Assembly: GCA_963277665.1 (NCBI GenBank)
Contig: OY728130.1
Coordinates: 426,299,101-426,363,100, forward strand
DNA: 64,000 nt
Source of the DNA: Viscum album
Taxonomy: Eukaryota > Streptophyta > Magnoliopsida > Santalales > Viscaceae
Reading direction: 5' to 3'
Positions 49,386-60,787 of this stretch are shown in pieces. The notes beneath the pieces were generated by a model that did no database searches, was not told the DNA's origin, and worked only from the letters and a program-made list of their open reading frames with translations. The first letter of the stretch is position 1. The number at the start of each line of letters is the position of its first letter. A program made the translations under genes and the position numbers.

Positions 49386-50079
49386 GACTTAGGCAAAAAA
49401 TATGCCATGCGAGGATCAAACCACTGTGGGCCCACTTGAAATCGGATTCATATGGGACCTATCAGGAAATATCTCACATTGAGGGTTCCATTTATTTGCG
49501 CGGGCATGGAAGTGGTGATCTTACTTAGGGTAGAGCGGCGGCCGACCTCTGGAGAGATCCCCCGAGGGGTGGGGGCTGCGCCTGTATTTATCGGTGAACC
49601 AAGGAGCAGTTGGATGCAAGATTCTGGGCATGGAAGTGATCTTACACACACCCTGTGGTGGGTGTGCACAAAAAGTGGCGTTTGATGTCGCATTGGGCGC
49701 AGAAGAATCTTGCACGCAGATGCTAATCTTGCGCGCACCTCTCAAACCTGTGAATACCTTCCTTCGACGTTTTCTGAGAGTCTAGGGCGGAATATGACAT
49801 CTCATTGGATGCGTAAATGGTTAGTGTGACATGTTTCATGAAACATTTTACTACTGCACATAATATTCCATTCTTACGTGCAAAACAGCCATTCTTGCAC
49901 ACCCGATTTTAATTCTTGCGTGCAAATCCATACTTAGCCCCAAAATCGTTCAGGATGGCCTTTTCCTGCAGCCTGAATTCAAACGATCATAACTTCCGAT
50001 CCGTTACTCTATTTGGGACCCACGAATAGTCACGTTGAAGCTTGCGGAACGAGCTACGCTATAGGATCATGTATAGAAT

Positions 50080-50876
50080 AATTTCAATACTTTTTTTGGA
50101 TTCATTTTATGGTGGCAAAAATTATCATCTAAAAATGGTATAGTTTTTAAATAAAACATCTACTAAGAGACAATTTAGTTTACAAAATTTCAAAAATTAT
50201 ACAGGATACATTGTAGATCAACAATTCATTGGATAAATGTTAGTGAAGTTATTTTGTCTGGGCCTATATTATTATTAGAGACTAATGATTATGTTCATTT
50301 AATTTGAAATATGTTTTATAGATATCAACGCTAAAAAAAGATATATTTTTTAGGAGATTCCATGATTTGGATTTGTGTGGGGTTCATGTTTTCTTTCGTG
50401 CCTTTCCATTATCGGGGTGGCATGTGGTTTGGTAAGAAAGGGAAGTTGTAACCCTACTTTGTGGATCCATTTGATATCCTTTAAGTGATGAAGGAAGTTT
50501 CTTAATATTTGTAATTACCAAACAAGATTAATAGGATTCATGACATATTTATTATATCATATTTGAGAAGGTACAAGGAAAACTCATGACACTTGTTTCA
50601 TTATAATGATTCAATATTAGAGAAAAATTCGCACTTTATTGAGTATCCAATACATGTTTTTTTTCAAAGTGAGAAGCTATTGGGGTATTGATTGTGAAAC
50701 TTTCTTTTGTGTTCTTCTGGTATAGTTATGTATATATTGAAAATTGGGAATGGGAAAAAGACATGAGGCCTTATTGGCCAGGGATGTTTACTGGATATAC
50801 TCTAAGATGTTTCTCCAGAAAAAAGGCTTATGTTGAGAATTTTAAAATAATAATAGAAAATTTGGGTATATGTTGA
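50080..50876 (+). pseudogene. Integrase C-terminal part and chromodomain tail of element E, after the insertion
   Basis: Integrase homology resumes at about 50085. At 50340-50580 the translation gives MWFGKKGKL.PYFVDPFDIL then NKINRIHDIFIISYLRRYKE, matching the region RFGKKGKLSPRYIGPFEIL...HDVFHVSMLRKY. The open stretch 50688-50876 (62 codons) includes FWYSYVYIENWEWEKDMRPY and WPGMF, equivalent to the chromodomain tail W.....EATWE.E..MR..YP.LF. Stops occur between these parts. Confidence 0.82.
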
Positions 50877-53167
50877 TTTTAATTTTAGTGTTTTTAAATA
50901 TATTTATGTTTATTTTTTATTTAATTTTTAAATGATAGTAATGGGAGTTGAGTTTTTTATAGTTTATAAAGGAAACCAATCTTTGTGAATTATAACTGAA
51001 TCCATTGGGAACCTAGTGCAGCTCTTAAAATCTAGTGTGGGCTATCCATAGGTAATGTTTTTATTTAAACAATATACAAAGTTTTGTGGTATGCCATTAA
51101 GAACTCAATGATACCAAATAATCAATTGAATTTCACTAGGTTACTAGCTAGTTATCCTCGACCAATTTTTAATATGGTCATTTTTTTCATTTCTAGGTTA
51201 GGTATTTTGATTCAAATTTTAACTTTTGATCTTTGGTGAATAGTTTACCAAGATAAAACTCTCCAAATTCAATTATCCATATATGATATTCCTTTTATCA
51301 TATTGACTATGTTTCTTGAGGAAATCACAATTTAATAAGTTCATTATGATCATAGAGGTAAAATAAAAAAAATTCCAATGATTTATTTTAATGATAACGT
51401 GGTTTCATTTGTTATTTTATTCTAATACATATTTTAAATTTTCTTTTAAATAAAAAATGAACTCTAATGATTGAAGAATGATTTTACATCTATTTATTTT
51501 TTTTGATAATTTATTTTCCATTATGTATGAGATCTCAATATTCCTCTTAATTTAATTATGTGTATAATGTGCATGACATGTGTTAATTTAGGAAGCCAAA
51601 TGGAATTTGAGTAGAATTAAATTTTAATACTAAATTATTATATAAAGTTTTAGGTATTAAATTAATATATAGAAAATAGGCTTTTCCTTGATTATGGATT
51701 TTATTAATAGATACTTCTTAAGACTATGGTATTAAGTGATTTTAAATGAGAAGTGATATTATCATTGATAGAGAAAATAGAAAGCTGTCATTTCCATAAG
51801 ATCTTGGATCTATTATATGTTAGGGTTCTAGATATGAATTTTCATTCAAAAATTGTTTCCCTAATCTAAAAAACAGAATAGATGCACTTATTTTATGATA
51901 AAATATTTAAATAAAAAATTTATTTATGTAATTTTTGTGAAATTATATTCCTACAATGTGTTGTTATCATATTTTCTCAAGGTTCAAAATATGAACCCTT
52001 TTAATTATATCCATACATAATACATGAATCTTGGGATTTTAGTTTTGATCAGATAGGTTCTTATATGATGAACTATGATTGATCTAATGTACCTATGTCA
52101 ATTATAGATGAATCTCTCTATTTCTATCAAAATATTTATATAATTAGGGATAGTTATCTTTATATATGTTAAGTGTGATTGGGATATTTTGGCAGCTACA
52201 CCAAATTTACCCCTATTAAATCACATACATTATCCAGCATTTAGAAATATTAACATGAATTTAGGTCCTTACTCTATTACTTATTAAAAACATAAATACT
52301 ATATCTATCACTATTATTTAATTTATATTTAATTATATATTACTTTTATTTAATTGATGAATAAATAACACTGGTGTTAATTAATATCTATTTAATTTAT
52401 CACTTGTTATTTAAATAATTATTTTTGTAATATAATTAAATAATTTCCACATGTTTATTAATCTAACTAAATAATTACATGGAAAATAACCATTTACTTG
52501 GTCACAACTCTCTCCCAAAAAATAAATATTCACTTTCCCTTACTATGAATACTTTTAAATACTATGTGAAATGTATTTCCAAATTAATTACTTCTAATCA
52601 AGAATATTGTGAAATTATATTATGTTTTTCGTAACTTAAATAGAAATTAATATAAAAACTGATATCACCAAAATTTTAAGAAATCAAATTAAAATGGATA
52701 TGATTAACTTTTGGATACAATTAATTAGTGACCCTATAGATGTTTTGTTTCATAGGATGAAAAACTGAATCACATACCAAGTGTGATATCTTGAAACACC
52801 GAAAAACTCCCATAGAAAAAAATAAAATTCATAGAAATAATAACCTTCCTATAAAAACTAAATGAAATATATAATCCCTTTTTTTATTTTATAAATAAAG
52901 TGTCTCTAAAGAAATATTGAATATCCATTAATGAGTATAGTAACTTGATGACTGATTGAGTTTGAAGAATCCCCTCATGAAGTGAAATAAAAAAGGGAAG
53001 CTATGCATTGATATCTTTTGAGACATACTAAAAATATCCTTGATCTTACTATGATAGTTGGCGTTCTCTAGAAAATATCATTCTATCATATTTTTTAGTG
53101 TGTAAATAACAACTACATTAGTGGAACGCTACAATTTGTGTCTTGAGGTAGTTCATTCAAGATTTAT
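50871..53167 (+). repeat. Right LTR copy of element E, probably truncated
   Basis: It starts TGTTGATTTTAATTTTAGTG directly after the chromodomain remnant and is homologous to 33492-34450 as far as about 51790. 51790-53167 is AT-rich with no recognisable feature and may be the rest of this LTR or flanking DNA. It ends where the family-D array begins. Confidence 0.55.
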
Positions 53168-53690
53168 TGTAACGCCCCGACCCCAGCTACCCAGAGTCGG
53201 TGCGTTACTTCGTAACATTGGCTTGATCACAAAAGATCAAGTCTCGAAAGACCGATTAGTTTAGTAGCGTTGGAAACACTAGATACATTCGTAAATTTTA
53301 CATTAAATCATAAAGTGAAAAACTAATAACAAAGTCTTCATAGTCCACACTCATATCCTCTTCTGACTATCCCTGCAGGTCATTCATAAAATACTTCTTC
53401 ACATCCTGGAAAATATTAAAAAATTGAAAGGGGTGAGCTCAGATGCTCAGTAAGGATAAAAATATTGCGGAAGCTTTCATAAATAAACATAGAAATTTAA
53501 GGCAATGTATAACTAAAACAAAAGCCTTTTAAACATGAACTTCAACATAATATGGCAAAACTAAAATGAGATAATGCCATTCACTTCTTCACATGGATAT
53601 TCTACTGGTCGAATAATCACATGAGATATCAATAACCACTTTTATAATGAGGGAATGTATAATTCCAGACATTCTGAAACATTTTGTCAA

Positions 53691-53765
53691 GGCCTCGGCC
53701 AAGACATCTAAAATTATTAAGGCCTCGGCCAAAACCATAAATCAAATTGGGAAAGGGCCTCGGCC
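53691..53765. repeat. Triplet of GGCCTCGGCC motifs in family-D LTR A
   Basis: Exact GGCCTCGGCC at 53691, 53721 and 53756, each a small inverted repeat (GGCC/GGCC). In LTR B and LTR C the first reads GGCCTCGTCC and the third GGCCTCAGCC, while the middle one is unchanged. The third change is a G-to-A at CpG. Confidence 0.9.
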
Positions 53766-54701
53766 AATTCCACGTCTAGTTGTCTCATGAGACCTACCGA
53801 TGAATTTTTTTAGAAGATACTTACATTTAAAATTGATCAAATATACTCCAGTGATTTTATGAAAATATTATGCAAGCTTCTGAAAAAAAAATAACTAATT
53901 CTGAGACTGCTCGACTAATTACAGGTCATGATGGGTCCACGCCCAATCCCTTCCTGTCTACCACACTCGAGAGTCGGGTTTTCTGAAAACATTTTTAAGC
54001 TTGCGTTAAATACGTATACATTTTCACTGGATTTTCATATATTGGAGAGAAATATATATTTTTTGAAATCATAAAAAAATCACATATTTATAAAATAAAA
54101 TCTTTTGAATAAACGTAAAAGTCAGAGGGGTTTATACACCGTATAAAAGAAAGTTGTGTATAAAACGAAATATGCCTCAATGAAAGGAGATTGAGACAAA
54201 GTCCATACAATGATCATTTTTAAAATAAAATAGATCTATTATGTGTATTCACTACAAGTACACATAAAGAAAGTACAAATACAAGATAGTACATAATAAT
54301 ATCATGACATAATTTGAAAGTAGGAGATTAACCCAAAGAATGGAAATTGGGTTAAGAAATTCCCTTACCTCGTGTCTGACTTGACTCAACCATTCTTTAA
54401 CCTCCTGAATAATAAACTAGAGTTAATATATACCTTATTAATAACCATTTTGAATTTCATTATCCTTTTTATATCACTTATTACAATGATATGAACATTA
54501 TGTAATTATTTAAGTTAATAACGGTCGTTTTGTCGATCTTTGGTACTTGAGTCAACAATAAAATTCTTATAATTACAAGTTGTTTATGTGGTAGAATATC
54601 CATTATCTCCAGAATTATATTCATGATTTAGATTTCATATATATCTCATATATCCAGTATATACATTCATTTGTAATATTACGTAACATTTAGAGGTAAG
54701 A

Positions 54702-54762
54702 AATGAAATGCACCGTTCATGGAGACGGTAAGCTGTACGTACGCATGAACGCTACTTTCATT
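54702..54762 (-). other. 61-nt hairpin module in LTR A
   Basis: Outer arms AATGAAA/TTTCATT and inner arms GTTCATG/CATGAAC are exact inverted copies around a centre with the palindrome GTACGTAC. It lies about 700 bases downstream of the TATA box on the minus strand, so it should be present in the element's RNA. Copies at 58661-58721 (LTR B, identical) and in LTR C near 62621-62681 (two substitutions in the loop, arms intact). Confidence 0.85.
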
Positions 54763-55462
54763 TCAATTTCATATTTAATGGAACGAAATCATAATGATAT
54801 AAATGTATAATATAATTCCAGTATAATATAGTGTATAATACCATTTACTCCATCCTTTATACATCCCACATATGGCATTAACGATTCAAATCACTTTGAG
54901 GGGCGATAGTCCGCACTTCCTAAAATGAAATTATCGCGTTTTACCCATAATGGAAATCATAAAGTATGCCATAAATGAGAAATACAGAAGAATAAGTAAA
55001 AAATAAACATATTATATATCATATATAAAAATAGTGACATCTTAATGGCCACCTTTGGAGGTGTTATATGAGTGTTGAACAATCATCGTTTCGTGAGGCA
55101 GAAATTCGCCATCCACAGAAACCGTATGTTCTTTAACCATTAGATGTAGGTGTGTGTAAGTGTAGCTAGAATCCTTCTTATAAAAACATCCTAGTATATT
55201 GAGGATACTGGTGTTGTTACAAAAGAAATGAATAAAAAGATTTTAGGGGGTTGGAGAAGATAAATAAAACAAAACGACATTAGAGAAGACATTACCTCAA
55301 AATCGGGTAACTCTTTTTGATTTGAGCCAAAGGCTTCTTTGGGAAGAGTTTTGCCCAATGTGAGGCTTCTAGGAGTAATAGAGGGAAGGTGGGAGAGTAT
55401 TTTGGAAGAGGTTAGCCGAGCTAGATTTCTTGAAAGTTTAAATGAGGTGGGAGATGTGGGGG

Positions 55463-55472
55463 CCTTTTATAA
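55463..55472 (-). promoter_or_regulatory. TATA box of LTR A
   Basis: The minus strand reads CACTTATAAAAGGCCCCCAC. Conserved in LTR B (59431-59422) and LTR C (63392-63383). Transcription should start about 30 bases further left, which makes U3 about 1.4 kb and leaves over 2 kb for R plus U5. Confidence 0.78.
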
Positions 55473-56828
55473 GTGGAGAGGAGGGGCTCTTTTGGAAAGA
55501 TTGAAATGTTACATTATTATACAATGCTTTTCGGATTATAAAGGTCCCACACTTATATAATTCATGGCTAAGGTGATAAGGGTTCGAAATATTTTCATCC
55601 AATAGGCTTTGGACAAGTGTAAACCTTGGATTTTGCATTATCTTCTCATTTTATTTAAATCGTCAAATAATGAGGTCATCGCTGCATCATAATGATGTCA
55701 TAAATAATTTAATTTATTTAATGTCTAAAAATTATAAAAAAAATACTATTATGTAGGAAATCGTTTTATCTTTCTAATGAATATTTATAGTCAAAATTTG
55801 GACTTGTGTAACCCCACTTAAAAACTGTTTTAGTAAAAAAACTCATGTTTGTGTCAATTTAATTTTAACATTAAACAAATATATATTAATGTCATTTTCC
55901 AACAAAAGTGGCTCCATGGGGTCCCCAAGTTGACCCATGGGTTGTCTTGGTCGGCCATGAATCATTTAATAGGAGTAGGACAAGTGTCAAGCTCATATCA
56001 TATTATTAAAACATTATTTGTACCTTAAACTACACTAATTACCTCTAATCACGATTAAGAATTTAAAAGTTACTATTCACCAAAAAATTATTTTAATCTC
56101 ATTAAACCACATTTTACTTCTTAATGACAACCATGTATGTTGGATTTTTGAATATCAAATCACAGAAGTGGTAATATTTTATTTTAACGCAAAATCAGTT
56201 TTTAACAACCACTTAGTGGTTTCACTATTCATAAAAAATTTAAGTTTTTCAGAATAAGGCCAAAATTTCACCCTAAGCTATAATTGATATTCCGAATTCA
56301 AAAATGATGTATATTTTAAAAAATTCCAAACATATAAGTTGTATTAATTAATTTTATAATTAATTCCCGCTGTCACAACAAATAGCGTGTTTTTAAGAAA
56401 CAATTTATATCAAAAGATTGGCAATTGTTTATGTCCAATTTCAATGTTAAATTAATTCTAATGACCACCATTGGATAAAATGGTAAAAATATATTCTAAT
56501 TATACTTTAAAACCACTAAAATAGTATAATTTATCACAATAAATTATTTTGATTAAAAAAGTTGTTTTAAGTATTTTTCATTATTCATAAAAAAATTGGA
56601 AGTTCTCAGAAAGTTACAAAAAATTCAACTTAGGATAATTTCGATATTACGAATACAAAAATGAAGTCCATTTTGATATATAAAATTTATATAATTTCAA
56701 AAAGTGGGTATTACTATTCATAATGGCTACTTTGATTAGTCGCGGTGTTTTAGAACTCGAAGTTGCGTACAATGCAAGCTATTGCATTATTGAATGAGAA
56801 GCATATCGTGGAAGCTCGGGGTGTTACA

Positions 56829-56842
56829 TTCTCCCCTCCTTC
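56829..56842 (-). other. Polypurine tract 1 of family D
   Basis: The minus strand reads GAAGGAGGGGAGAA directly before the LTR start TGTAACACC at 56828. The second copy is at 60801-60788. Confidence 0.9.
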
Positions 56843-57112
56843 AATAAATTGCGTCCTCGCAATTTGAAAATTTTCTTGGAAAATAAAAGGTTGAAAATAG
56901 AAAATACCTTTGTGAAAAACCCACATCGGAAATAAGGTTAATAGAATTTAGTCTTAATAAGAGGGAAAGGGAAATGAAAAAGTCACCACCCAATTATGAT
57001 CTCAATTAGGAGAACATTGGTGGAAATTAAAGACATATAATTAGAGGAAAAACGTAAATATTTGTAGGGAGTGATTGAGGTCATCAATCACAATCAACTG
57101 TCAAATTGAGGG

Positions 57113-57124
57113 CCTCTGATACCA
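57113..57124 (-). other. Primer binding site 1 of family D
   Basis: Exact TGGTATCAGAGG on the minus strand, two bases from the end of LTR B. Confidence 0.95.
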
Positions 57125-58660
57125 ACTGTAACGCCCCGACCCCAGCTACCCAGAGTCGGTGCGTTACTTCGTAACATTGGATTGATCACAAAAGATCAAG
57201 TCTCGAAAGACCGATTAGTTTAGTAGCTTTGTAAACACTAGATAAATTCGTAAATGTTACATTAAATCATAAAGTGAAAAACTAATAACAAAGTATTCAT
57301 AGTCCACACTCATATCCTCTTCTGACTATCCCTGCAGGTCATTCATAAAATATTTCTTCACATCCTGGAAAATATTAAAACATTGAAAGGGGTGAGCTCA
57401 GATGCTCAGTAAGGATAACAATATTGCGGAAGCTTTCATAAATAAACATAGAAATTTAAGGCAATGTATAACTAAAACAAAATCCTTTTAAACATGAACT
57501 TCAACATAATATGGCAAAAGTAAAATGAGATAATGCCATTCACTTCTTCACATGGATATTCTACTGGTCGAATAATCACATGCGATATCAATAACCACAT
57601 TCATAATGAGGGAATGTATAATGCCAGACATTCTGAAACATTTTTTCAAGGCCTCGTCCAAGACGTCTAAAATGATTAAGGCCTCGGCCAAAACCATAAA
57701 TCAAATTGGGAAAGGGCCTCAGCCAATTCCACGTCTAGTTGTCTCATGAGACCTACCGATGGATTTGTTTTTAGAAGATACTTACATTTAAAATTGCTCA
57801 AATATACTCCAGTGATTTTATGAAAATATTATGCAAGCTTCTGAAAAAAAATAACTAATTCTGAGACTGCTCGACTAATTACAGGTCATGATGGGTCCAC
57901 GCCCAATCCCTTCCTGTCTACCACACTCGAGAGTCGGGTTTTCTGAAAACATTTTTAAGCTTGCGTTAAATACGTATACATTTGCACTGGATTTTCATAT
58001 ATTGGAGAGAAATATCTATTTTTTGAAATCATTCAAAAATCACATATTTATAAAATAAAATCTTTTGAATAAACGTAAAATTCAATGGGGTTTATACACC
58101 GTATAAAAGAAAGTTGTGTATAAAACGAAATATGCCTCAATGAAAGGAGATTGGGACAAAGTCCATACAAAGATCATTTTAAAAAAATATATATCTATTA
58201 TGTGTATTCACTATAAGTACACATAAAGAAAGTACAAATACAAGATTGTACATAATAATATCATGACATAATTTGAAAGTAGGAGATTAACCCAAAGAAT
58301 GGAAATTGGGTTAAGAAATTCCCTTACCTCGTGTCTGACTTGACTCAACCATTCTTTAACCTCCTGAATAATAAACTAGAGTTAATATATACCTTATTAA
58401 TAACCATTTTCAATTTCATTATCCTTTTTATATCACTTATTACAATGATATGAACATTATGTAATTATTTAAGTTAATAACGGTCGTTTTGTCGATCTTT
58501 GGTACTTGAGTCAACAATAAAATTCTTATAATTACAAGTTGTTTATGTGGTAGAATATCCATTATCTCCAGAATTATATTCATGATTTAGATTTCATATA
58601 TATCTCATATATCCAGTATATACATTCATTTGTAATATTACGTAACATTTAGAGGTAAGA

Positions 58661-58721
58661 AATGAAATGCACCGTTCATGGAGACGGTAAGCTGTACGTA
58701 CGCATGAACGCTACTTTCATT
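58661..58721 (-). other. 61-nt hairpin module in LTR B
   Basis: Identical to the LTR A copy at 54702-54762, arms intact. Confidence 0.85.
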
Positions 58722-59421
58722 TCAATTTCATATTTAATGGAACGAAATCATAATGATATAAATGTATAATATAATTCCAGTATAATATAGTGTATAATAC
58801 CATTTACTCCATCCTTTATACATCCCACATATGGCATTAACGATTCAAATCACTTTGAGGGGCGATAGTCCGCACTTCCTAAAATGAAATTATCGCGTTT
58901 TACCCATAATGGAAATCATAAAGTATGCCATAAATGAGAAATACAGAAGAATAAGTAAAAAATAAACATATTATATATCATATATAAAAATAGTGACATC
59001 TTAATGGCCACCTTTGGAGGTGTTATATGAGTGTTGAACAATCATCGTTTCGTGAGGCAGAAATTCGCCATCCACAGAAACCGTATGTTCTTTAACCATT
59101 AGATGTAGGTGTGTGTAAGTGTAGCTAGAATCCTTCTGATAAAAACATCCTAGTATATTGAGGATACTGGTGTTGTTACAAAAGAAATGAATAAAAAGAT
59201 TTTAGGGGGTTGGAGAAGATAAATAAAACAAAATAACATTTGAGAAGACATTACCTCAAAATCGGGTAACTCTTTTTGATTTGAGCCAAAGGCTTCTTTG
59301 GGAAGAGTTCTGCCCAATGTGAGGCTTCTAGGAGTAATAGAGGGAAGGTGGGAGAGTATTTTGGCAGAGGTTAGCCGAGCTAGATTTCTTGAAAGTGTAA
59401 ATGAGGTGGGAGATGTGGGGG

Positions 59422-59431
59422 CCTTTTATAA
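59422..59431 (-). promoter_or_regulatory. TATA box of LTR B
   Basis: TTATAAAAGG on the minus strand, identical to LTR A at 55463. Confidence 0.78.
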
Positions 59432-60787
59432 GTGGAGAGGAGGGGCTCTTTTGGAAAGATTGAAATGTTACATTATTATACAATGATTTTCGGATTATAA
59501 AGGTCCCACACTTATATAATTCATGGCTAAGGTGATAAGGGTTCGAAATATTTTCATCCAATAGGCTTTGGACAAGTGTAAGCCTTGGATTTTGCATTAT
59601 CTTCTCATTTTATTTAAATCGTCAAATAATGAGGTCATCGCTGCATCATAATGATGTCATAAATAATTTAATTTATTTAATGTCTAAAAATTATAAAAAA
59701 AATACTATTATGTAGGAAATCGTTTTAGTTTTCTAATGAATATTTATAGTCAAAATTTGGACTTGTGTAACCCCACTTAAAAACTGTTTTAGTAAAACAA
59801 CTCATGTTTGTGTCAATTTAATTTTAACATTAAACAAATATATATTAATGTCATTTTCCAACCAAAGTGGCTCCATGGGGTCCCCAAGTTGACCCATGGG
59901 TTGTCTCGGTCGGCCATGAATCATTTAATAGGAGTAGGACAAGTGTCAAGCTCATATCATATTATTAAAACATTATTTGTACCTTAAACTACACTAATTA
60001 CCTCTAATCACGATTAAGAATTTAAAAGTTACTATTCACCAAAAAATTATTTTAATCTCATTAAACCACATTTTACTTCTTAATGACAACCATGTATGTT
60101 GGATTTTTGAATATCAAATCACAGAAGTGGTAATATTTTATTTTAACGCAAAATCAGTTTTTAACAACCACTTAGTGGTTTCACTATTCATAAAAAATTT
60201 AAGTTTTTCAGAATAAGGCCAAAATTTCACCCTAAGCTATAATTGATATTCCGAATTCAAAAATGATGTATATTTTAAAAAATTCCAAACATATAAGTTG
60301 TATTAATTAATTTTATAATTAATTCCCGCTGTCACAACAAATAGCGTGTTTTTAAGAAACAATTTATATCAAAAGATTGGCAATTGTTTATGTCCAATTT
60401 CAATGTTAAATTAATTCTAATGACCACCATTGGATAAAATGGTAAAAATATATTCTAATTATACTTTAAAACCACTAAAATAGTATAATTTATCACAATA
60501 AATTATTTTGATTAAAAAAGTTGTTTTAAGTATTTTTCATTATTCATAAAAAAATTGGAAGTTCTCAGAAAGTTACAAAAAATTCAACTTAGGATAATTT
60601 CGATATTATGAATACAAAAATGAAGTCCATTTTGATATATAAAATTTATATAATTTCAAAAAGTGGGTATTACTATTCATAATGGCTACTTTGATTAGTC
60701 GCGGTGTTTTAGAACTCGAAGTTGCGTACAATGCAAGCTATTGCATTATTGAATGAGAAGCGTATCGTGGAAGCTCGGGGTGTTACA

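Larger units (their letters stand above)
44985..50080. mobile_element. GC-richer, minisatellite-rich insertion inside element E integrase (about 5.1 kb)
   Basis: Base composition changes abruptly near 44985 and returns near 50080, and integrase homology resumes right after (FLDSFYGGKNYHLK at about 50088, family PFEALYGRKC). The segment contains no recognisable protein domain. It is built largely of short repeats: CATG palindromes (45415-45590), a TACGTA-containing unit in six copies (45870-46990), and 27-bp, 54-bp, 107-bp and 20-bp tandem arrays. It could be a solo LTR of an Ogre/Tat-type element, whose LTRs can reach this size, or another non-coding repeat. Ends are approximate (about 30 bp) and I could not see a target duplication. 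Confidence 0.65.
33492..53167 (+). mobile_element. Element E: old, heavily decayed chromovirus split by a 5.1 kb insertion
   Basis: Two diverged copies of the same sequence, starting TGTTGA at 33492 and 50871, bracket a colinear but ruined chromovirus: gag (about 40600-41100), protease and linker (about 42380-42715), RT (about 43100-43400), RNase H (about 43690-43980), integrase (44450 to about 44985 and about 50080-50600), chromodomain tail (50600-50876). Stops are frequent and the LTR copies are much more diverged than in family A or D, so this is probably the oldest recognisable element here. 34450-40560 holds further repeat debris. The right LTR is cut by, or abuts, the family-D array at 53168. 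Confidence 0.75.
53168..56828 (-). repeat. Family-D LTR A (3661 bp)
   Basis: On the minus strand it starts TGTAACACCCCGAGC at 56828 and ends GGGGCGTTACA at 53168. It contains a TATA box (55472-55463), the 61-nt hairpin (54762-54702), a TGAGCATCTGAGCTCACCCC block (minus, about 53429-53448) and three GGCCTCGGCC motifs. By eye, it carries most of the unique bases among the three copies left of 54452 and few to the right. The open stretches 55339-55560 (+) and 55638-55438 (-) span the promoter and are not genes. Confidence 0.95.
56829..57126 (-). other. Family-D internal region 1 (298 bp)
   Basis: Minus-strand order: spacer GT, primer site (57124-57113), about 250 bases without an open frame of note, stem AAATTGCG-loop-CGCAATTT (56865-56846), polypurine tract (56842-56829). 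The end resembles the 3' end of chromovirus pol, where family A has AAATTCGAGGGTGAAATTTC before its polypurine tract, so D probably derives from a chromovirus by loss of nearly the whole interior. It differs from internal region 2 at two positions only (56892/60851, T/C; 57024/60983, A/C). Confidence 0.92.
57127..60787 (-). repeat. Family-D LTR B (3661 bp), chimeric middle LTR
   Basis: Same length and ends as LTR A. Left of about 58411 it agrees with LTR C against LTR A at roughly thirty sites by eye. Right of about 58593 it agrees with LTR A against LTR C at a similar number of sites, with about nine exceptions that look like changes private to A. That is the pattern of a recombinant LTR. 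TATA box 59431-59422, hairpin 58661-58721. The open stretches 59298-59486 (+) and 59597-59328 (-) cross the promoter and are not genes. Confidence 0.93.

Noticed and set aside
59328..59597. 89-codon minus-strand open frame, and the plus-strand frames at 55339 and 59298
   Set aside because: They lie across the TATA box and leader of the family-D LTR. Their near-identity only reflects LTR duplication.
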